From the NCBI GenBank assembly GCA_000695325.1, contig AVPN01000066.1, positions 72,517 through 98,964 on the forward strand: DNA of 26,448 bases. Reading direction: 5' to 3'. Of this stretch, positions 9,857 through 18,270 are shown piece by piece. This DNA is from Pleurobrachia bachei. Its lineage: Eukaryota > Ctenophora > Tentaculata > Cydippida > Pleurobrachiidae. The notes below the pieces were generated by a model that had not been told where the DNA came from, ran no database searches, and saw only the letters and a program-made list of their open reading frames with translations. The first letter of the stretch is position 1, and every line of letters starts with the position of its first letter. The position numbers and the translations under genes are program-made.

Positions 9857-9884
9857 TACCACTGGCATGGTAGTACCAGTGGTA
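9857..9884. repeat. 9-bp stem inverted repeat next to the duplication edge
   Basis: TACCACTGG (9857-9865) and CCAGTGGTA (9876-9884) flank a 10-nt loop. It ends 31 nt before the left edge of the GPCR/BTB tandem duplication at 9915. Confidence 0.75.
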
Positions 9885-10042
9885 AAAGAAACACGAAAAT
9901 AATAATAATAAACTTAAAGTAATTCAAATTCAATCACCAAATCCCAACCAAATTCAAATACAGAAAAACAACAAGTATAATAGTTCTATCATTATGAAAT
10001 AGCCACCCTCTTCCAATTAATGCTAATTAGTTTCACACTCTC

Positions 10043-10955
10043 TCATTGTCTCTGTCGCCTAGACGAGGAGGATGAAGTATTGGTAAACTTGACAAGACTG
10101 GCAGCCCCTCCCTCGGCCGTGATCATTCCTCCCTCCACGATACTAACTTTCCTGATAGGAGGTCTCCCTCCCTCCGCGGTGAGGTGTCGTGAGAAGTGAG
10201 AATCGGTGGAGCACCCCGTTATAGACTGGTTACAGAAGGATGGACGCCGTATCCGGCCCATATTCATACTGATACTGAAACATAGTGGATTTAGTTTGTA
10301 GTACAGTTGGTGGATTGGGTGGTGATGATTGGAACTGGGAAAATCTCGTTGTAAGCTGGGGTATTCAATGGGTGACACCCTGGACTAGCTAATACTTTGT
10401 TGAGTAAAGCTGGGTAGTGGGTGGGTTGAGTAAAAAGAAGAATAGGGGGCACGGTGTAACAAACGAGAAGTTTAATACCCCACTCACTTCCTAGGTATAT
10501 ACAGCTACAGACCTGTTGAAGCTACTGATGGAACTCTGACTGTTAGCACTACCAGCACTGTGTCTCCTCGTCAGTTTACTAGGCAGCATACTAACAATGG
10601 TAAACCTCAACTCCCAATCCAGGGCGATAAAGATAACCGGCCTCACTGCACAGCCCAACCTGAACACCAACTGAAAGGAGAGGTATCATACTAACTTTTT
10701 TTTTCTGTGGAAGTACTGGTGGAAGTACTGGATAGCAAAGAGACATTTTTGGGAAATGGGGATTTAGTGGTGGGTAAAATAGTCCAAGTAGGTTAGGGAA
10801 GAGATTCTAAAAAAGAGTCCAATGAATACCTTTGCGATTGCGTAGTGTAGAGGTGGGGGAAGGTTAACAGTGAACCATGCCTTTAGGTAGTAAGTGTATA
10901 CACCAGCTGTTGAGATGAGATGAACCAAGGACACAAATGTGAACATGTAACAACT
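10043..10955 (-). pseudogene. duplicated last three GPCR exons (distal copy)
   Basis: Copies of GPCR exons 6 (10955-10830), 7 (10670-10513) and 8 (10379-10043), lying downstream of the complete gene. All splice sites and reading frames are intact. The encoded tail exon (111 residues plus stop) is identical to the proximal copy, and exon 7 differs by one residue (KLTRRH against KLKRRH). They have no promoter or first exons of their own. They can be used only if the GPCR transcript reads past the proximal stop and splices to them; otherwise they are a silent relic. Confidence 0.8.
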
Positions 10956-11117
10956 CTGAAACGGAGGGGTTGTTATTTGTTACTGAAAAGTGAAACATGT
11001 TACCTGCTTTTACTGTTTTTATAGCTGATGTCTACAACTACAGGATTTATAAGAAAAATTTGAAATAGATACCAGCCTAAATGAAAATCATGCGAGATAC
11101 TGATACTGATTAGTGTT

Positions 11118-11288
11118 TCAAAATAATGTATATTGACTGGAGTTGAATTGATCTATAAGCCTTGCAGTTTCGAGATCTCCTAGTTCTCCCAGTGTATTCT
11201 CTGAGGCATTTCTCACATCACAAAGGCTCACTCGTGACAAACGACCAAAAAGAAACACCTTGTCTTCATCACACAAACGATTATCAAG
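11118..11288 (-). pseudogene. C-terminal fragment of a BTB gene
   Basis: The last 57 codons including the stop (LCDEDKVFLFGRLSRVS...SQYTLF) of the BTB gene at 12469-13485, cut off exactly at the tandem-duplication junction. It has no start and no BTB domain, so it cannot be a functional gene. It lies in the intergenic gap between the two sets of GPCR 3' exons. Confidence 0.9.
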
Positions 11289-12639
11289 TAAAGTAATTCA
11301 AATTCAATCACCAAATCCCAACCAAATTCAAATACAGAAAAATAACAAGTATAATAGTTCTATCATTATGAAATAGCCACCCTCTTCCAATTAATGCTAA
11401 TTAGTTTCACACTCTCTCATTGTCTCTGTCGCCTAGACGAGGAGGATGAAGTATTGGTAAACTTGACAAGACTGGCAGCCCCTCCCTCGGCCGTGATCAT
11501 TCCTCCCTCCACGATACTAACTTTCCTGATAGGAGGTCTCCCTCCCTCCGCGGTGAGGTGTCGTGAGAAGTGAGAATCGGTGGAGCACCCCGTTATAGAC
11601 TGGTTACAGAAGGATGGACGCCGTATCCGGCCCATATTCATACTGATACTGAAACATAGTGGATTTAGTTTGTAGTACAGTTGGTGGATTGGGTGGTGAT
11701 GATTGGAACTGGGAAAATCTCGTTGTAAGCTGGGGTATTCAATGGGTGACACCCTGGACTAGCTAATACTTTGTTGAGTAAAGCTGGGTAGTGGGTGGGT
11801 TGAGTAAAAAGAAGAATAGGGGGCACGGTGTAACAAACGAGAAGTTTAATACCCCACTCACTTCCTAGGTATATACAGCTACAGACCTGTTGAAGCTACT
11901 GATGGAACTCTGACTGTTAGCACTACCAGCACTGTGTCTCCTCTTCAGTTTACTAGGCAGCATACTAACAATGGTAAACCTCAACTCCCAATCCAGGGCG
12001 ATAAAGATAACCGGCCTCACTGCACAGCCCAACCTGAACACCAACTGAAAGGAGAGGTATCATACTAACTTTAAAGTACTGGATAGCAAAGAGACATTTT
12101 TGGGAAATGGGGATTTAGTGGTGGGTAAAATAGTCCAAGTAGGTTAGGGAAGAGATTCTAAAAAAGAGTCCAATGAATACCTTTGCGATTGCGTAGTGTA
12201 GAGGTGGGGGAAGGTTAACAGTGAACCATGCCTTTAGGTAGTAAGTGTAGACCCCTGCTGTCGAGATGAGGTGAACCAGGGACACGAATGTGAACATGTA
12301 ACAACTCTGAAACGGAGGGGTTGTTATTTGTTACTGAAAAGTGAAACATGTTACCTGCTTTTACTGTTTTTATAGCTGATGTCTACAACTACAGGATTTA
12401 TAAGAAAAATTTGAAATAGATACCAGCCTAAATGAAAATCATGCGAGATACTGATACTGATTAGTGTTTCAAAATAATGTATATTGACTGGAGTTGAATT
12501 GATCTATAAGCCTTGCAGTTTCGAGATCTCCTAGTTCTCCCAGTGTATTCTCTGAGGCATTTCTCACATCACAAAGGCTCACTCGTGACAAACGACCAAA
12601 AAGAAACACCTTGTCTTCATCACACAAACGATTATCAAG
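11289..12639. repeat. tandem duplication unit, right copy (1351 bp)
   Basis: Partner of 9915-11288. Its right edge lies inside the coding sequence of the first intact BTB gene, so the duplicated segment originally ran from downstream of the GPCR stop codon into the BTB 3' coding end. Confidence 0.95.
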
Positions 12640-15600
12640 AGATGTCATTATCTCCTTGTAGGTCTCCTCGTGGTGCTTGAATAATTTTGCTAGCAACTTC
12701 ACCTCGAAAAAGCACTTATCATTCTCTGTCAACTTGTAAGGTTCCCTGGATAGCTCAGTCGACTCGATCTTTTTCAACAGCTCCACGTACAGCGTTCTTA
12801 GTTGAAAACCAGAAAGGGCAATGCACATCTCAGTATACACCGAATGCGACTCATCTTGATTCAGGAACTCTAATAAGAGATTTGACCTCAGTTCTGTACC
12901 CTTCATAGCATGCTTCAGTCCACAGTTGAGGGCACACAGCAACTTCTTACTATTGGTCTCCCTCATCACAAATGCCGCCTCCTCAAACAAGAACCGAGCA
13001 CAACCAATATCCAGTAACTCTCTCCTGGAACAGAGCTTACAGAAAAACTTGGTGCACGACTTTTGGAGCCATTCTACTTTAAAAGCCACACTCAGCTTGT
13101 GCATATCCCTGAAGATTCCCTTTGTAATCCGCCCATCGGTCGATCCAGCGTAGCAAGATTGAACAAATCCAGATACACCCTCCTTAGAGAACTCCGTCAC
13201 AGGTATCTCCTTCATCCCCATTTCTCCCACCATCTCCATTATTACAGGACTGTTTTGGGACATGATATATGAGTTAGCTCCTACCGTGTCCTCGCCTGCT
13301 GTCTGTAGGGTCAAGTCATTGAATGTTTCCACCCTCCATAGATTGTCACCAAAGTTAACTGGAACTTTGAATCCGGGAGAGGATGTTTCAAGGATACTTT
13401 TGATATCGATACTATTTGCCTTGCTCGACCCTCTCTCAACAACCCCCACATCACCGAAAATAAACGGCGTTACTTGAAACGCCATTCCAGAATCCAGCTA
13501 AAAATAATAACATTCAAATTTTAGATACTCAAAACAAATAAACCCAACAACGTGATAAAATAGTAACTTGATTCAACAAAACAGAGAAAGCAATTCAATG
13601 CCAGAAATACAGTGACAGTGTAAAAAGCTTTGTATTCTTCATTGTACTTTTTGAGGTCGCCAGTGAATAAAAGAAGTTTTATAAAATCGAGCAAAAGCAT
13701 GCCTGGTTAGACTGTGTTTCGGGCGGAGGGATTGAACATAACAAGCAAAAGTTGACATATTCCTTGTCTGTCAGCTCTCACACCGGGCCGATGGGGGGTT
13801 ACTGAAACCTATTACCTGTTATAATACTGTGTCAGTCTACAACTACAGGATTTATATTTTATAAGAAAAATTTGAAATACATAACATCCTAAATGAACAT
13901 CATGCGAGAAAGATATCACTGATACTGATTATTCTTTCCAAATAATAAAGATTGATTGGAGTGGTATTGATCTATAAGCCATGAAGTCTCGTTATCTTCT
14001 CCCAGAGTGATCTCTGAAGCATTTCTCACATCACAAAGGCTCACTCGTGACAAACGACCAAAAAGAAACACCTTGTCTTCATCACACAAACGATTATCAA
14101 GAGATGTCATTATTTCCTTGTAGGTCTTCTCGTGGTGCTTGAATAACTTTGCCAGCAACTTCACCTCGAAAAAGCACTTATCGTTTTCCGTTAGTTTGTA
14201 AGGCTCCTTGGATAACTCAGTCGATTCGATCTTTTTCATCATCTCCATGTACAGGGTTTTTAGTTGGGACCCAGAAAGGGCAATACACATTTCAGTGTAA
14301 ACCGAATGCAACTCATCCTGATTCAGGAACTCCAATAAGAGATTTGATCTCAGTTCTGCACCCTTGTTGACATGCTTCAGTCCACAGTTGAGGGCACACA
14401 ACAGCTTCTTACTACTGGTCTCTCTCATCACGAACGCCGCCTCCTCGAACAAGAACCGAGCACAACCAATATCCAGCAACTCTTTCCTGGAACATAGCTT
14501 ACAGAAAAACTTGGTGCACGACTTTTGGAGCCATTCTACTTTAAAGGCCACACTCAGTTTGTGCATATCCCTGAAGATCCCCTTTGTAATTCGCCCATCG
14601 GTCGATCCAACGTAGCAAGATTGAACAAATCCAGATACACCCTCCTTAGAGAACTCCGTCACAGGTATCTCCTTCATCCCCAGTTCTCCCACCATCTCCA
14701 TTATTACAGGACTGTTTTGGGACATGATATATGAGTTAGCTCCTACCGTGTCCTCGCCTGCTGTCTGTAGGGTCAAGTCATTGAATGTTTCCACCCTCCA
14801 TAGATTGTCACCAAAGTTAACTGGAACTTTGAATCCGGGAGAGGATGTTTCAAGGATACTTTTGATATCGATACTATTTGCCTTGCTCGACCCTCTCTCA
14901 ACAACCCCCACATCACCGAAAATAAACGGCGTTACTTGAAACGCCATTCCAGAATCCAGCTAAAAATAATAACATTCAAATTTTAGATACTCAAAACAAA
15001 TAAACCCAACAACGTGATAAAATAGTAACTTGATTCAACAAAACAGAGAAAGCAATTCAATGCCAGAAATACAGTGACAGTGTAAAAAGCTTTGTATATT
15101 TCATTGTACTTTTTGAGACCAGAGGTCGCCAATGAATAAAAGAAGTTATATAAAATCGAGCAAAAGCATGCCTTGTTAGACTGTTTTTCGGGCGGAGGGT
15201 TAGAACATAACAAGCAAAAGCAGTAGGGGTTATATGCATAGCTTAGGATAAGGAACTTATATAAGACATCTTACAATATAAACGGAAGTGTAATGTAAGG
15301 GGGCAGCCAGAAGGGGTATCACGTTTTCTTTGCCCTCTCGCTCTCTCCCTTTTTTCTATCTCTCCCTCCCTCAAATTTACATTCATGGCCCAAAATGGGA
15401 TGTGGAGACCACACTCCTGAGATGAATTATATAAAAGGACGTGGGTGTAAAATATGCAGTAAAAGCGTAATGTACAACTACTAGTTAATGTAATGGGACA
15501 GGGGTATCGTGTAAGTTGTAATGTAACACTGTAACATTGATTCCCTAAAGAAAGGACAATAATCCCCAATTCTTTACAATACCTTTAGCCGGTCCAGCCG

Positions 15601-16947
15601 GTCATTAGCCAGTGTCTTGTCCGGTTTGAGACGGAGGGAGGTCACAAAGGTAGAACAGTAGAGGAAGAGGGCCGGGATTATCGGCAGAGTGAGGGTTATA
15701 ATGACATCTAGGAGGGGGTAGACTGTCTCTCCAATACCGTAAAATGAACATCTGGTAAATTAAAATAGAGGGGATAGTAGTAATCAGGACAAGGGTGTAT
15801 AGGAGATTATGGGTAATGTAGACCCTGTCAGAGCATTGGCCTAACAGAGTAAACCATAATTAACATCAACCCTCCCCAGTCCCCACACAAAACTAGTTAC
15901 CTGTCTGTAACGAATGAGATTCCAGGACGAGCCCAGTCAAGCTGAGGTACAATGCACAGAACAAATGATACCGTCCATATCAGGCACAATAGTAGTAGCG
16001 ATCTGTGAAGTAAGGTGAGGTTAGTATTAGACATAATGGCCATTACGGTCCAAAATTCAGGAAAATCTGAAGAATAAACTCATGTAAACCCCTAATATAC
16101 CTCTGAACTCCCATTACTATACCTCTGAAGTGAAATCTGCCCCTCTCTGTATCTTCTGGGATAGAGAACGAATATGTATCTATCCAGAGCACACACATCC
16201 AGTGTTAGCATTGAGCATGTCACTGAGTAATGGTCAAGTGATGCTGTCACTTGACATAGAGTCACAGGTAACACATGATCGCTCGGTAACCTGCAGAGAA
16301 AGGGGATGAGAGAGAGAGAGAGAAAGAGGGATAGACAGACAGACAGAGACTCTGTCTGTCTCTGTCTCTCTCTTTCTATCGAGGGTGAGTGTTCACTTCC
16401 GATGCTGCAATGAAAGAAACGACACCCAGTAACAGATCGTTTAGTGTCAGGTTGGTTATGTAAACGTTGTGGAGCTGTTTTAAACGTCGTTTTACGAAGA
16501 ATGTCAGAATGAGAAGGGTATTCCCACAGACGGCTATGATGCCACATAGAAAGAGGACTCCTGACATAATGTAGATGGTTGTATCGTCCAATTCAACACC
16601 AGGTGATGTGCCTGAGCGAGAGAGAGGCGGGTCATAATGGTGGACTGCTAGAGAGAGAGGGGCGGGTCAGAACGGTGGGTTGTATGAAAATCCTATTATT
16701 TTCCATGAGAAAAGTGGGGAAATATATGCAGGATTTTCCAAGCCCGGGCCTGGTGTGATCTAAGATATAGAGAACAATCAGCTAGGGAAACAATTTGGGT
16801 GGTGCTGTTGGTCGAAAACGCCCTTGGCACCAGGCACAAGTTGCGGTTAGAGCTAAATAGCAGTTCGCGGTTGGAGACGTTAGTGTTACCTCGAGTGACG
16901 TTGGTTACAGTGATGTTCTTGCTGCTAAGGTTGCTATACAGGAACAT
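11417..16947 (-). CDS. class A (rhodopsin-like) GPCR, eight exons, divergent
   Basis: A seven-helix receptor of about 443 residues. Exons: 16947-16890 (ATG; N-glycosylation sites NLS, NIT, NVT); 16611-16397 (TM1 with GN, TM2 NLTLNDLLLG); 16290-16123 (ECL1, conserved Cys, TM3 ending ALDRYIFVLYPRRY); 16002-15901 (TM4 CLIWTVSFVLCIVP); 15751-15583 (ECL2 Cys, TM5 TLPIIPALFLYC); 12306-12181 (TM6); 12044-11887 (TM7 LGCAVRPVIFIAL); 11753-11417 (Ser-rich tail ending SSSSSRRQRQ). Phases agree at every junction except exon 2 to 3, where the best sites (GAA|gtgaac; ctgcag|G) differ by one base. DRY is kept, but TM6 lacks CWxP and NPxxY is replaced by RPVIF. The tail after TM7 resembles opsin or monoamine-type receptors only loosely, so ligand and subfamily are unknown. 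Two BTB genes sit in the 3.3-kb intron 5. Confidence 0.82.
12341..13751. repeat. BTB-gene duplication, left unit
   Basis: Aligns with about 13801-15220. It covers part of GPCR intron 5, the BTB gene and roughly 265 bp upstream of its ATG, ending at ACAAGCAAAAG. The 5' flank and first half of the gene are almost identical between copies; the 3' half is diverged. Confidence 0.85.
12469..13485 (-). CDS. BTB/POZ domain protein (copy 1)
   Basis: A 338-residue intronless protein starting MAFQVTPFIFGDVGV. Residues about 55-152 read as a BTB/POZ fold: a strand (NDLTL), NSYIMSQNSPVIMEMV (helix with the usual surface before sxxF/I), a hydrophobic strand (KEIPVTEF), VSGFVQSCYAGS (the F...Y-Y-G-like segment) and LSVAFKVEWLQKSCTKFF. 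The rest is helical and BACK-like. No Kelch, zinc-finger or MATH domain follows. BTB proteins dimerise and often bring substrates to Cullin-3 ligases; that role is only family knowledge here. The gene lies whole inside GPCR intron 5 on the same strand. A tttttag 20 nt upstream of the ATG may be an acceptor for a 5' UTR intron. Confidence 0.8.
   Translation of the reverse strand: MAFQVTPFIFGDVGVVERGSSKANSIDIKSILETSSPGFKVPVNFGDNLWRVETFNDLTLQTAGEDTVGANSYIMSQNSPVIMEMVGEMGMKEIPVTEFSKEGVSGFVQSCYAGSTDGRITKGIFRDMHKLSVAFKVEWLQKSCTKFFCKLCSRRELLDIGCARFLFEEAAFVMRETNSKKLLCALNCGLKHAMKGTELRSNLLLEFLNQDESHSVYTEMCIALSGFQLRTLYVELLKKIESTELSREPYKLTENDKCFFEVKLLAKLFKHHEETYKEIMTSLDNRLCDEDKVFLFGRLSRVSLCDVRNASENTLGELGDLETARLIDQFNSSQYTLF
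13801..15220. repeat. BTB-gene duplication, right unit
   Basis: Partner of 12341-13751. The upstream flank (14948-15220) matches 13486-13751 almost base for base apart from small indels, then the similarity ends at CAAGCAAAAG. Confidence 0.85.
13916..14947 (-). CDS. BTB/POZ domain protein (copy 2)
   Basis: A 343-residue paralogue of the gene at 12469-13485. The first 150 or so residues are nearly identical (Met/Leu in GEMGMK/GELGMK; Ala/Val in CYAGS/CYVGS). The C-terminal half differs at many positions and has a different end (WLIDQYHSNQSLLFGKNNQYQ-type instead of RLIDQFNSSQYTLF). The frame is intact throughout, and many changes are conservative (R/K, E/K), which suggests both copies are kept functional. 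It too lies in GPCR intron 5, same strand. Promoter sequences should be shared with copy 1 because the flank is duplicated. Confidence 0.8.
   Translation of the reverse strand: MAFQVTPFIFGDVGVVERGSSKANSIDIKSILETSSPGFKVPVNFGDNLWRVETFNDLTLQTAGEDTVGANSYIMSQNSPVIMEMVGELGMKEIPVTEFSKEGVSGFVQSCYVGSTDGRITKGIFRDMHKLSVAFKVEWLQKSCTKFFCKLCSRKELLDIGCARFLFEEAAFVMRETSSKKLLCALNCGLKHVNKGAELRSNLLLEFLNQDELHSVYTEMCIALSGSQLKTLYMEMMKKIESTELSKEPYKLTENDKCFFEVKLLAKLFKHHEKTYKEIMTSLDNRLCDEDKVFLFGRLSRVSLCDVRNASEITLGEDNETSWLIDQYHSNQSLLFGKNNQYQ
15221..15582. other. 5' part of GPCR intron 5; no gene recognised
   Basis: This lies between the BTB duplication and GPCR exon 5. It contains a CT-rich patch (about 15330-15370) and otherwise unremarkable sequence. 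Open frames here carry no recognisable domain. Confidence 0.6.
16306..16380. repeat. hairpin-forming GA/CT repeat filling GPCR intron 2
   Basis: The 106-nt intron between exons 2 and 3 is built of GAGA/GACA on one side and CTGT/CTCT on the other. AGACAGACAGAG is followed almost at once by CTCTGTCTGTCT near 16345. The RNA could fold into a hairpin that brings the donor and acceptor together. Confidence 0.8.
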
Positions 16948-17328
16948 CTTACACAGCTAGTAACAATTGTTGCAATATACTGATCAGGAGTAGGATGATT
17001 AGCATCCGGTCCGTGCAACCTGGGGGAGAGAGAGGAGGGTGAGAGAAGGGTGAGAGAGACGGAAGAAGCAGAGAGTGAGAGAGGGGAGAGAGACAGAAAG
17101 AGAGACAGAGAAAGAAACAGAGAAAGAGATGTCAGAGGGGAGAGAAAGTGAGCGAATTGTGGCTGTGTTGCACATCTCTCTTTCTGCTGTACAAGCGTAA
17201 TTAAAATTAATTATCTTAAAGCCAGGCATCCAATTGTCGTTGTACCTCCCTCGCCGGTGCATGGCCTTGCTGGACACCCTGTATATTCTTTAACATATCC
17301 TGACCCACACATGCAGCTCTGAGTGATA
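16948..17328. promoter_or_regulatory. divergent intergenic region between GPCR and unknown gene
   Basis: A stretch of 381 nt separates the GPCR start (minus) from the ATG of the 313-residue protein (plus), so it must serve as promoter for both unless upstream exons exist. It contains a GA-rich tract (about 17020-17130). I see no clear TATA box. Confidence 0.5.
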
Positions 17329-18270
17329 ATGAACCCGTCTAGTTTTGGTAACAGGAGGGTGGCTCTGGAGGATGCTCTACACCGACTCAGGGAAGTGGAG
17401 CCCAGGGATGATTTCCAGGCTGCTATGATGCAATACGCAGCAGCCTCACTCTCTCTCCTGGACAGTTTAAGGTCAACAACTACTACTGCTGCAGAGGAGG
17501 CAGGGATGTTTGAAAGTAGTCATCTGGGGGCAAGTACCACTCTGCCCACTAGCAGCGACATGATGATGTTCACGTCGGAGCAATTCAGGCTAGATACCAC
17601 CACCATTATCCCATCACCCCCGGACACCAGTCATCTAAACCTAGTCCGGTGTCTTACTGATGATAGCAGGCTGACAATTGTAGCTGCTTTTCCTTCCACC
17701 CCTTTTGAAGATTCTGTAGCTACTACTGCTGGAGGAGGTGGTGTCCAGCCGATCTACGAGCACCTAACCAGCAGTGACCCTCCTACAACATCGCTCATCC
17801 CATCCGAGTCACACTCTCAAAACACCCTGCTATGCCAGGAGATAGCAGCCTCAGCTATAGCAGAGCTCGCACTCCCTGCCCCTGACCACCACCAACCCAG
17901 AATCCGGCCGCTTGCTGCGTCCAGGTCCTTCCGGAGACCGGTTAGGAGGAATGTATCTAAGAGGAGATCTCTCCAAGAGTCCCAATACGAAAGATATGGT
18001 ACAGATCTAGAGGACCTACGTCGGGTTATTCCCAGTACGAACACTCTGGCCGCCCCTCCTAAACCCGCCCGTAAGAACAGCTGCAGGGATCCGCGGATAC
18101 CCATAATTGTAGCCGAACCTTCTGGGTCTACCAACGCCGCTCCGAAATCCTCTCCCGGACTCAGTTACGCCACTAAGACCCTGTTGAGGAGGGCTGCGAG
18201 GTGGGGAAGTCAGAAACTGAAAAATAGAAATTCAGCATTTGTGCCGTTAAACCGAGCGAACACTTTGTGA
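17329..18270 (+). CDS. unrecognised 313-residue protein with basic C-terminal region
   Basis: The only plus-strand gene. The ATG at 17329 follows an in-frame TGA at 17320 and has A at -3 (gataATGaac), so this start is well supported. The protein begins MNPSSFGNRRVALEDALHRL, which could form an amphipathic helix with the following REVEPRDDFQAAMMQYAAA. A long Ser/Thr/Pro-rich middle is probably disordered. The C-terminal third is strongly basic: RSFRRPVRRNVSKRRS, then TDLEDLRRVIPS, a Pro-rich stretch, and LSYATKTLLRRAARWG. The basic clusters suggest a nuclear protein. The order basic region, LRRVIP, LS..TLLRRAAR is reminiscent of a bHLH but with wrong spacing. No function is assigned. The single exon and codon use look like a real gene. 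Confidence 0.7.
   Translation: MNPSSFGNRRVALEDALHRLREVEPRDDFQAAMMQYAAASLSLLDSLRSTTTTAAEEAGMFESSHLGASTTLPTSSDMMMFTSEQFRLDTTTIIPSPPDTSHLNLVRCLTDDSRLTIVAAFPSTPFEDSVATTAGGGGVQPIYEHLTSSDPPTTSLIPSESHSQNTLLCQEIAASAIAELALPAPDHHQPRIRPLAASRSFRRPVRRNVSKRRSLQESQYERYGTDLEDLRRVIPSTNTLAAPPKPARKNSCRDPRIPIIVAEPSGSTNAAPKSSPGLSYATKTLLRRAARWGSQKLKNRNSAFVPLNRANTL

Larger units (their letters stand above)
9265..9914. promoter_or_regulatory. probable promoter region of the esterase gene
   Basis: No gene is seen. Features: a CpG-rich patch around 9630-9670 (gcgcgcg, ctgcgcggcgcc); an AAGATGGCGCC sequence on the minus strand at 9667-9677, matching the YY1 core AAGATGGCG found in many animal housekeeping promoters; and two palindromes (listed separately). 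Short ORFs starting here (42 aa plus strand from 9632; 27 aa minus strand from the AAGATGG) have no recognisable features. Confidence 0.45.
9915..11288. repeat. tandem duplication unit, left copy (1374 bp)
   Basis: Nearly identical to 11289-12639 and directly abutting it. It holds GPCR exons 6-8 and the last 57 codons of a BTB gene. The edges are sharp: the sequence from TAAAGTAATTCAAATTC matches at 9915 and 11289, and ATTATCAAG ends both copies at 11288 and 12639. The only sizeable difference is about 23 extra bp near 10690-10730 in this copy, where a GGAAGTACT stretch is itself repeated. Confidence 0.95.
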
